This document shows, piece after piece, positions 37,887 to 47,807 of a DNA stretch of 64,000 nt. This stretch comes from Varroa destructor (lineage: Eukaryota; Arthropoda; Arachnida; Mesostigmata; Varroidae), in the NCBI RefSeq assembly GCF_002443255.2, contig NW_019211454.1, positions 20,551,037 to 20,615,036 of the forward strand. The letters are read 5' to 3'. The position numbers and the translations under genes were made by a program. Numbering within the stretch: position 1 is the stretch's first letter; each line of letters opens with the position of its first letter. The notes below the pieces were generated by a model. The model did no database searches and had not been told where the DNA came from. It saw only the letters and a list, made by a program, of their open reading frames with translations.

Positions 37887-39690
37887 CGGAAGCTCAGCAA
37901 CTTCCTCCGTACGTTAAGTGCTATAAAATGTCATGATTTAAGAGCTGAATTAACACCCACACATCTTTATCAAATCCCTTCCTGAATCAAAATCGGCAGT
38001 ACGCTCTGTTGGCAATGCTAAGCTAGTCCAAATCAATCTTTCTATTCAATATTCTTCGTGTCTTTAAAACAGCGCTCGATTCTATCTCGAGAATATTCGT
38101 AGACAAGGTTGGCACAAGTAGGGATACTCTCCGGGTTTAATCAAGGGCACCTTTCATAGTAACGTCATTACCGGTTCAAAACGAACGTATTTAAATTCAA
38201 TGCGTTATTCTTCACGCTCCCTTTTCCTCATTAAGGACTTATCATCCTTATCGCCAACCGGGAACGATCTCCTAATATAGAGGCCAAGCAAATTCTACCG
38301 GAAATACGCACTAAAAACTCAAACTGAACGTCTAAGTTACTCAGCTTTATCTTTAAAATTGACATAAACGTCATTCAATTTACAAGGGCAAAGGCTCGCT
38401 AACAATCATTTGTGGAAGTTCGTTTTGTTTCAAGATCAACCTTGTTACAACTTGCCAACACTGGCACTAATAATAACAGGGATATTTGTCCTTGATCACA
38501 TAGATAAAGCATTAACAGACCATGGTCAACGCTGTCGCAATCGAAAAGTCGCAGAACTATCAATCAAGACGAGTTTGCAAATTGCGGAATTCTGTTCCGG
38601 GAAGTTATTAGTGTGTGAGCCTCTTGAGCTTATGTCCGAACAAGTAGCATTGAAGCTCGTGCGGAACGTTCACGTAAAACAAATCGTCTAGGATGTCTAT
38701 CGACCAACACCTCAGTGTTCATCAAAACTATCCAAAAAACGGGATGCTTTTTCCGTACACCGTAACACTTGTGCAGACACAAAGGTTAAAGATAGCGAAT
38801 GTAGACTTAATCCCTTTCAATCGACCGCAGATGAAGATCAAAGTTAGTAGCGCGTGGATCTTATCACCTAATTAACAAAGCGTAAGAACAGCACAACCCC
38901 AATGAGAGCTATATTTGTCGACCTAAGAAAATTAGGTGCTCTAGATATTCTGGCCGGCTTACAAAAAAAAAACACATAGCCAGTTCAATATGTTCATGTA
39001 GACAGGCATATTTCAGAGTATGTTGTACACTTGATTATGCAAATTTTATCGTTTATCAATTTTATTAGCGGAATGAAATAAATTGAGTTTTATAACTGAA
39101 CATTTAGGGTTATATGAAGTTGCTTTTTTCAGCCATTTTGAATTATGTTCAGACATAATCCGAAGTCTTCCACGAATCGTTCAGAAGCATCCTAACAATG
39201 TACGGCAATACCGAAGCCCGTCGATTTCGGGCAGTAGTAGGAGATTCAAATCTAGCTGACACATCGCTCGTATTCCAAAAACTAACCCTATGCCGTGAGT
39301 ATTCTCGACGCTAGAAGAAAGAATATCGATTACTGCAGCGAACTAACGGAGAAAGTCTATTCGGATTTATTTGGGTCGTCCTGTATATCAGGCTAGATGA
39401 AAACACTACGCTTATCTTGAAGTTTCCTCTTTCTGATATATAAAATTCTTAACAGATAACGGGTGTACATTTTTTTTTGTAAAGTGTGCACCGGTAGACT
39501 AGACATTTAGCTTGATTAACATTCAAATTTGCCAGATGCATTCAGCTTTACCCTGGACATAATACTCTGGATGCTTGTACGTTACCTCATATATAAATGA
39601 AGGAGAATTTAAATTAAATTTAATATATTTACAAAATTTCATAATAACATTGGTGGGGCCAGTTAACAAATAAAAATGATAGCTGAAACC
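34400..39690. other. Unassigned DNA with scattered chance frames
   Basis: No supported gene. A 135-codon plus frame (37035-37442, starting with GTG, first ATG at 37044) and a 93-codon frame (38410-38691) have no recognised domains. A TA microsatellite lies at 37848. Some of this is likely decayed repeat DNA. Confidence 0.3.
37848..37884. repeat. (AT)n microsatellite, 37 bases
   Basis: Uninterrupted AT dinucleotide run, the longest in the window. Confidence 0.95.
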
Positions 39691-39705
39691 GTCCATTCTC
39701 TGGCA

Positions 39706-39806
39706 TCATTTCTGTCGGTTCTGATTTGAGGCTGTTGTCGAGTGCACGTCATCTTGATTCCCAGCGTTAGACCCATCTCCTTGGCTGTCAACCCTCCGAT
39801 CATTGG
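39706..39806 (-). CDS. Possible 3' terminal exon of an unidentified gene
   Basis: The acceptor TCATGTTGTAG|CC is followed by 32 codons and a TGA. The peptide is hydrophilic and Gly/Asp/Asn/Gln-rich (RRVDSQGDGSNAGNQDDVHS), unlike a random AT-rich frame. It would need one base from the preceding exon. It could be the tail of the DNAJC5-like gene 7.7 kb upstream, whose 3' end is unresolved, but the phase does not fit directly and an intermediate exon would be needed. Confidence 0.2.
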
Positions 39807-40606
39807 CTACAACATGACAGGATAATATAATTTATTGTATTGCTATTTATTGTATAGGTTTGTTTAATATCATTATCGAAGAATTACACTTTCGACACTT
39901 TAACTGATAAATATAACGATTCACAGAGATGTAAATTGCTACGTACAATGAACTTCCTTTACTCCACCGGCAGCAGTATTTTCCCCTCCTGTTCTTGCAT
40001 TTGGTTGAAAGTCAACGACTTCCGGGGTTTGGTCCATAAACCTGTCATCCGCTCTGTCAGCAACGTTCGAAATGTAAGTTGCAAATTATTTACTATTTAT
40101 GCTGAGCTATGTAATACTTCACTACCAAGTTTCGGACCAGTCTTCGAGAACTATGAGACTGTTGTTAATAATAACTTGAGATTTATCAAACGCAAACGCA
40201 TTGCTTATATTCGTTTGGTGACGATCGTTGCTTTTATCCGTGATGACCTACCTACTGCGGAACATTTCAACATGCAAGGTTTTCTACTAATCCATCTGGC
40301 CTGATAGGCCCAGCAAGCTAGCAGGATGTGCTTGTTTTTTCAATAGCTTTTATTCACAAGCTGAAAAACAATTTCGAGCCGTTGCCAACAAGTTCCACCG
40401 AGATGCAGAGCGTTAAACCCTCTTGTAACTGGCCATTGGTTATATGGGACATAGGGATGATGGTGCGTCGTGGGGATGACAATGAAGTTCAACCAAACAT
40501 TAATTCCTAGTTACCCTGCAACAATTTTAACTGTAGAATGTCACGTTTTATACTAGACAACCTATAATGGTAAATTTTCAATGTTTTAAACGTTTGTATT
40601 CCACTT

Positions 40607-41332
40607 AGGCTCGCTGCTCCAGTGCCTCTGAACAAGCAGCAAAGGTTTGCCGACAGGGTACGATATAAAGCGGCGTTTGGTATCCGTAAAAAGTTACTTA
40701 GAAATGAGATGTCGATCACAGCGACAGTCCGCAAGTGGTACGTATCAGACGGACGATCTTTCCCGTTGACACTGTGGGGGTTGATCAAGAAACAAGAATA
40801 TTGGCTTACTCACAAATCAATAGAAGCCTGGAACAATTTACGACATCGTTGCAACACTGAGCAGTGTATGTGCAAAATTCGACAATTTACAATATCACGT
40901 TATGCTCTGCAGGGCCACTACAAACGTTCGCTGATATGTTGGACAGCGAGGCGTGTGACAGCGATTTTTTTTTATGGCATTTCTGAGGAAAACTCATGTT
41001 CGGCTGATCGATTATTTGAATAAGCAGAGTTGTGCCGCGCTATCCGAGGACCCGTTCCACACTTTACTGAACGCCACGAACGAAAATTCACGTTCGATTG
41101 GGGTTCAGACTGCCTGACCACCCACTCATGTTCAACAGGTCCGACACCAAACAACTTTTCTGCTTCCAAGGCTAAACGTGTCGCCCGCGAGGAGACCGAA
41201 AGAAGACGCCGTCACGTTCATCAACGTGTGTTTTGTAAGATTAGGTCTCAGCTGCCGCTATCTGGACGGATTAAAGAGATAGGAGCGTGGCTTAAAAGTG
41301 CACGGACCTACACGACGATTATGACAGGCTAG
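40607..41332 (+). pseudogene. One-stop-interrupted frame with weak Utp14 resemblance
   Basis: A single reading frame stays open for about 240 codons with only one internal stop (TAA, 41021-41023), then ends at TAG 41332. It follows a pyrimidine-rich acceptor-like CCACTTAG. Near its start it reads LAAPVPLNKQQ, then a basic helix with KKLLRNE, then FPL. The SSU-processome protein Utp14 has an LAAPLEKPQ...KKL-x-RWE...FPL block. Nearer the end, an Arg-rich segment with EETERRRR and KIRSQ loosely recalls its EEA-x-RR...KIKSK block. Identity is low and the rest does not align convincingly. It could be a decayed copy, another basic protein, or chance in a GC-richer patch. Confidence 0.25.
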
Positions 41333-41339
41333 TTAAATG

Positions 41340-43920
41340 TTTTTTCCAAGATTTTACGTTTTAAAACCATCTACATACAAAACAAAAAGATCGTGCACAA
41401 GCAACACCCCGCTTTCTTTGTAAGCAGATCATATTTACCAAAACTGCTCTCCATTCGAATGTTTTTTTAATTGCAAAATCGTTTACTTTATCAAAGTTTT
41501 TGTGCAATCTCTTCATTTTTAAAGCTAACGTTATGATCCGTTAGATGGAAAGCAGTACATGGTTGAAGCGCTCATTTTTTTTTTATTTCCTGAAAAAGTA
41601 ATGACCTTCAACATTTGGCAATTAGGCCAAACAAAGCTACGTTTTACTAGAAGATTAAACATATCAATGATGTTTGCTTTCGTTAGTGAAGGGCGTTCCG
41701 GGCTAGCGAGTGGCCCTGCAGTGAAATAACGGAACATAGCTTTCTGAAGGCTTCTTGTTTAGAGATCGTCTGTTTTTTGTCAATAATTTGTGAAGCAAAT
41801 ATCAGTAGTCATTCAAGTATCATTTTCTGTGTGGACGACACCTGTATAGTTGAAGTGCAGTAGAAAAGGGTCCTCAAGATTATCTATGACCTTGCCCTTA
41901 AGCACTGAGCGCATGCAGGAATAAAATTGATATCTATTGTTTTTATATTTACGATTAAACATTATTTATAATATCGACAACAAAATAGTTATATAGATCA
42001 AAATCTATCAAAGTTAAGTTATTTCGACTTAATAACACGATTATCTTATATACAAATGTTTCCCGTTGATATATGCTAATGGTATAGCGAACTGTAACAG
42101 TACTTCGAAAGTTACAAACAAATAACTAAAGGATATTTTTGTGCCTGGCACACGTATAATTACGTACCGACATGAGCAGTATTGTGACCTGAAATTAATT
42201 CGAAAACAAAATGTTAAATTTTTTTCATTAGGGAAGATTTCCGATAAAAAGTGAGACCTATGTAATAAATGCATCCATTTATAATTTTCTCTGAAATTGA
42301 AAGGGACGAGCTTCAAAAATAGGCAAGGTTTGCCCGTTCGAAAAATTCTAAATAAATATACATGTGTATATGACGCTAACTTGCTTTACACGAAGAGATG
42401 CTCCCTGGTACCTAATAGTGCGTCACAAATTTTGCTTAAAGCTGACGTAACGAAAAGCGCCAAAATGTTGACAGTTGGTCTCGTCAAAGGCGCGGAACAC
42501 CAGCCCTTCGTACCTAACAAAAGTATAGGTATGCAAATAACAAATAATCTGTAACGGCCCGTTAATATATCTGCAAAGGTAGTAATTCACACGTGATGAA
42601 AGTCTAAGCCTTATTTCTTTCCGTTCTAAAAATAAACAATTTCTGGGCAAAAAAGTCTGTCTAATTCTCACTTTGCATCTTATCCTTTTGCAACCACTGG
42701 GGCTTACATTGAAGGTATGGGCTCTAATCACTATGGTCAGGAACGCAAGTATCCCACCCCTCTGCCTCATGGAACCCGGCCGATTTACTCGAATCAGTGT
42801 TAAAAAAGAGAAATCGACGCATGTTCAATGCCAAAACCAGCTACAGATGTTATCCGGAAGACACATACTAGGGACTGCTTGAATAACGGTATTAAGCATG
42901 TTTGCTATGACTATATCAGGTCCTAATAATAAATCATCAAACCCGAGAATTAATCAGACCGTCGATTGCCAATGCCCGATTATATTTTTAAGATACGACT
43001 AAATATCTGATTTCGTGTATCTAGCACTGATACAGTACCTAGGTTAGACCTCAGTTCGCGCACCACACTGCCGGCAAACATTACACCTAAACTGCGACTG
43101 TTTAGCAATCTTCCGGCTAACGCACAACTAGCTATAGAGAGCTATGGAGTTAAATATGGAGCACTATCGTATCTTCATTAGTTGATAAAGCTGCAAAGTT
43201 TGTCTAAATTCAGAACAGCCTGGATCAACGCAATTCTCGACCTTCTATGGACCTATGAACGATCGTCCGATAATGTATTTATGGTATATAAGGCGCTCGA
43301 TTAAACTCTAAAGCTCTCCTTATTTACACAGCATTATTCAATCTGGCCACTAACTAAAATAATGGGTCTTACCAGTATGAAGGACATGAACCGTGTCCAG
43401 AAGGCCCAGACAGAAATAGAATCGCAGCGAATGCTCTAACATTTTAACAAACAGCTATTTTTTACCGGCTACCCGCATCCAATAAAACGAATTTGCCTTG
43501 TAACTGCGATCGACGAAGGCCTGTCGATTGCCATGAAAAGGAAGAAAATGCCCGGGTAGCCTAAAACGATTGTTGATTCTGATACGCGCGACGCGATCCC
43601 AATAAATCAGTTTGTCCTACTTCAGAACACTCTACGATCATCATTATACTCAACGTGTCAGTATAATAACGAAAATAACCTGCGTGCTATAGAGCTTTAG
43701 CTTTACGTGCGTCACTATCTACCTTGTTCTTAAAGCTTTCTCCTATTTAAATGTCCCATGCCGCAAGGCGTTGAGAACAAATCAACTGTGGGATCGGTTG
43801 CCCAAGCACCAATATTAAATATAAAAGTAAACTTCCTATAACTATTCTTCTGGATCGTTCAAGTGGCTGTACGAACAAATAAAACTATTCAAATTTTCCC
43901 TTTCTATTACTTTTCACCAA
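41340..43920. other. Unassigned DNA
   Basis: No supported exon. A 115-codon minus frame (42423-42770) has no recognisable features. The right part, with rising GC, may be decayed gag or upstream sequence of the Gypsy relic. Confidence 0.3.
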
Positions 43921-43929
43921 ACAATAAAC

Positions 43930-44600
43930 CACCATCCATTACGCCGTTTTAGTTAGGACGATGAAAGACATCGAACGGCGCCTAACCAAAATCGGAATAC
44001 TGGAAATACTTCCTGAATATACATTGTCTTGCCGACTATAGTAATATATAATTCAAACTGGACAATGTGCTTCTGTGTCGATTATCAGGCAGCAGTAAAT
44101 TTCAATCTTGAAGCCAACTAATTTTTACAAATAGCTCAGGAAATGTTCAATATTGTAAATGTACGCTAGTTTACCAAAATCGATCTATATGAGGCGTACC
44201 TTCAGGTCGAGGTCAACGACGAGGCCCAAATGTCGATGCCGGTTAAGTTTGTACCAAATTACAAGACTGCTGTTGAATTAAGACAGCGCCGAGTACTTTC
44301 GCGAAATCATGGACCAGGCAGTAGCAGGTCTAGAAGTTTCATCGCTTTTCTGGATGATACAAACGGAAACGAGCATTCTGGAACACAGTAAACGTCTGCG
44401 TTTGCTACCACAGAAGCTAAACAGGTTCGGTTTTCTAAGTTGGGTGGAAAAATGAGCATCCTTCAAGAACAAATTTCGTATCCCAAATCTGTTCCCAACA
44501 TGACGGAAGGAAGTTTAGGCAGATCGCTCTGATCCTGAGTCATCGAGCGACGTTACCGAACGTCGCATTTTTCGGCATACTGATTTTCGGCTTGCGCTCT
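43930..44600 (+). mobile_element. Ty3/Gypsy reverse transcriptase relic, frameshifted
   Basis: The pieces appear in the order of a Gypsy reverse transcriptase. First is the N-terminal DIERRLTKIGILE helix (near 43965), then CVDYQAAVNFNLEAN. Next comes KIDLYEAYLQVEVNDEA (44176-44226), then SAEYFREIMDQAVAGLEV (44285-44338). AFLDD, the catalytic box, follows at 44344-44358. Last is an ILQEQISY segment matching the family's 'C-x-F-x-Q-xx-x-YLG'. The pieces lie in different frames with stops between them, so at least two frameshifts have occurred and the copy is dead. No LTRs, protease or integrase were recognised. Confidence 0.75.
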
Positions 44601-44609
44601 TACGCTGAA

Positions 44610-46585
44610 TGCATGATATCAGTGGATCTCTAAGTTCGCAAATTGTGTTATTAAGTGATTAGTTTCAACAATATCAACAAACAGACGTTTGACAAAACAG
44701 AAAGCGTTTTACGGTCAGACCAACTTTCAGAGTCGGTAGTATAGTGTTGTCAGATGTGTATGTATTATGTATGCGCCAAACTGGTATGAAACAATTACAG
44801 CAAAAGTAGCAGAAGCGCTGATGCATCCTTTTCACCTACCACACACGCACTCTATACCTGCAAGCAACTCAACTCCACTCCACTAAACACGGACCATAAA
44901 TTACCACCGACCGTGCTTAAGCCCGACAAGAACATAACGACACGTGAATTTGGCTGCCCTGCAAAAGGACTGAAAGGTCCATACACTCTTAATTTGCCGT
45001 CCAAAACGCGGCGATACTGTGTGTCGAAAGTGACCTTCCTGGAGCAGGCACGGGCTGTAAAAGAAATACAGGCAGGAACATACTACAAAGAACACCTACA
45101 TTCTCCATAAAATCGTGAAGAAACTAATGCTAAACATAATAGAAGAGTATGATATTATCTGGAGAAACAAATGTCAGATTCCACGAATAAACGAGCTCTT
45201 GAAACGCGCGGTAGCTATCAGCAGCACTACTCAAGTGAAGGAATTGAAGTAATATTAGCAAACAAGTCGAAAAATGTGTACAGCATCGCAGGTAAGTGTC
45301 AAGCTGGGAAGCTTCCACGAAGAACTTTACGAGGAAGAGGGTCAAAGCCCAATAAAACATCGGGGAAAACCTATGGCGATATGGCCTTATTAGTACACAG
45401 CGCTACCTTATTACGGTTGAAACTCGCACTAAATATACGAAGTTGTTCGAACAAAACGATTTACTATCGGAACCGCCTTGAAATGTTTCCGCGATACGAA
45501 GGCCCCAAGCCACAGACAACTGCATACGATTTATTACGCTAGCCTTCTCCAAGAAACACTATATGCAGCACACTGTTCGCCTGTGTACCGCTCAACTTGA
45601 AACTGGACAGTATATGAGAGCTTCGGAAGCGGATTTACGGTAGTTTAGGCCCAGATCGAGGAGTGCCCGGTACATCGAACTAGAAAATACTCCTAAAACC
45701 TATAGGAGCATGTTACTAACCTTCAAGCATAGAAAAACGCAAGCCGAGTGTTGTCCTGCTAGACATTGTCCTTAGAGCGAATAGGCGAAAAATACAAGGC
45801 AAAGACCAGCACTCCGAATAACAGGAAGTGGAAGATGCCAGCCGAGATCTGTGAGACTAACACAGCACCTAATGGAAACATGGTCACACTACACAAGTCA
45901 GTTGCGTGTATAAACGAGATAAAATATTGGGTTTTTGGAGTTCTGTCATACGTGAACTTATCTATTTTACTATAACATCCCATGCCATCTGCAGTAAATA
46001 ACCAAAGCCTCGTTTATATGGAGTAATTGGCACACCGGCAGAGACTTGTTGTCGTAATGTAACCGAGAGACAAAAATGACTGAGTTCCTATAATGGGTGA
46101 CAAAAGCGGATCTTTGGCTTTGAAAAAATGATAGCCTCTCCTTTCATTACCAGGGTTCAAATGTTTCACCCTTATAATTCTCACGATGTAAAAGTAAACA
46201 TAGTAGTCATAGACAACAAGCAGCGAACGACTGCTTTCCAGAAGCCATTTGGGGATGATCTTTGTTTTGACTATTGCCTTGCCTTGCGGCAGAGGTTACG
46301 TAAGTTCGAGCCGTTATGAAAATTAAGCGTTCATCCTAAAACTACAGTACGTGACCGATATTGTAATCACGAACTATACGTATAGCTGTGTGAATACATA
46401 CCCTAACATCCGTTTCACCCAGTGCTAAACAAATAACGGGCGCCGTACGACGATCTATTGTAACTAATCGAGCTAAAAGGCACATATGTAAAGTAAATTT
46501 GCAGAAATGGCAACAAAGCAAAGCGCTTCCTTAACAGGATTCAAACGAATACTCAGAGCGATGGGAAGATTTATGAACGTAGTGA
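44610..46585. other. Unassigned, probably decayed transposon DNA
   Basis: This stretch lies between two retroelement relics and has higher GC than the flanking DNA. Plus-strand frames at 44913-45110, 45171-45542 and 45766-45975 have basic, Lys-rich products. RNase H, integrase or envelope parts of the Gypsy element would be expected here, but I could not recognise any. Confidence 0.3.
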
Positions 46586-46597
46586 TTGTTATTTGGC

Positions 46598-46837
46598 GTC
46601 ACGGCACATGACGCCTGTCAGATATGCGTTTATATCAGCCTCTTGTTGCTTTTTATAATAGGACAGACACGAGATGAGACAAAGTTCGTTTATGATCTCA
46701 ATGTTAACAATGAGCCACATACAGATAAGCCACGAGGTCCGGTATTAGCCAATGCATTCTCTACATGGGTAGCCAAGAAACAAGTGCCGACTATTAAAAT
46801 CAATCAGCAGCCATGGCGCATGTATTTAGATTCCTGA
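46598..46837 (+). mobile_element. Penelope-like element reverse transcriptase fragment
   Basis: One open frame reads DACQICVY, then FVYDLNVNNE, then GPVLANAF, then WRMYLDS, ending at a stop. Penelope-like reverse transcriptases carry the same order: an ICV helix, an F-x-(F/Y)-N beta hairpin, 'MGSPLGPVLANAF', about 20-25 residues, then 'RRYVDDTF'. The catalytic YVDD is YLDS here, so the enzyme would be dead. The upstream GIY-YIG-type endonuclease was not searched in detail, and this is only a core fragment. Confidence 0.55.
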
Positions 46838-46849
46838 TCGTAGCAGTGA

Positions 46850-47540
46850 AGTGGCCAAATCGCAAAAAAAAACAGTAAAATTCGCACCTCTATGCTGTAG
46901 TGTGAAGTAATGCCACGGTGCTGAAGGTAGATTTCTTTGCAAAAGCCGATAAGGTCATATCGAGCAAGCTTTTTTTCAAGCCAATTTCCTTACTTCTAAA
47001 TTTCTTGCGGTCTTCATTGGTTAACTCTGATACGACATCGACCAAATAACAATAGCAAACAAAAAAAGCCGCCGCATCGAACTAGCCTGATTGGGCTTAT
47101 TCGTAGTCCCGCTGGAAACTCAGGACTCACACAAAGGACGAAACAGCAGAACGTTTAAAACACATAGGCATTAACCGGCATTCTTCATGAAACAGTTTGT
47201 AGCGTTCAGTCGAGTGCGTCATAGTCTACGTTAGCGTCTGTTTGATCACCCGTACAACCGTTAACCATACCTTTTGCAGGTTCGCGTTTTTAAAAGGTAA
47301 CGACCTATCCAGCTTGTTAAACACCATAAGTATAATAAAACTCCTGAATATATTCCTTTCATATAGATCACTATGAATACGCTTTGACGATGCTGTGCTA
47401 GTAGATGTGAACGAATGAGGAACTTATCTACGGTTTAATATCGACGGCAACGGCGAAATAAGTTATCCAATATCCACGTACCAATTAAACTACACTGGGG
47501 TGTATGCATACATGCAAGACAAAAAAAAAAGTCGGAGTAT
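46850..47540. other. Unassigned DNA downstream of DNAJC5-like exon 2
   Basis: If the DNAJC5-like gene is spliced at 47550, this is the start of its next intron. No convincing next exon was found. One short frame near 47200-47290 resembles an acidic tail but lacks a usable acceptor. Confidence 0.3.
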
Positions 47541-47550
47541 GTCCACTTAC

Positions 47551-47807
47551 TCATTGCGTGCAAATACACCACAGCATCGATTGCAGCAGCATTTGCAGCA
47601 GCACTCGCAGCAAAAACAACAGCCACAACACAGACAACAACAGCCACAACCAGTGATCACAAACAGAAAACCTGCGAGACAACGACCCCAGAAGGTATCC
47701 AGATATAACATAAACGGGACGTTCTTTTCGCCCACACGATCAGCGAGCTTAATGCCCTTACTGCCGAACTTGTCATAAATATTACGCTTGTTTGGATCCA
47801 ATAGAAT
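47551..47807 (-). CDS. DNAJC5: DNAJC5-like exon 2 (J domain end, Cys string)
   Basis: The acceptor is TTTGCTTCCACAG|ATT. It encodes KRNIYDKFGSKG, a semi-hydrophobic segment (CLAGFLFVITG), then the Cys string. The donor is GA|GTAAGT. Read through without splicing, TAA inside this donor ends the protein as FARNE after 169 residues. Confidence 0.82.

Noticed and set aside
47205..47275. Acidic CSP-like tail (near TGDQTDANVDYDALD)
   Set aside because: It has no plausible acceptor and the phase does not match the DNAJC5-like donor.
47500..47778. Gln-rich plus-strand frame opposite the Cys string
   Set aside because: It is the antisense shadow of the Cys codons.
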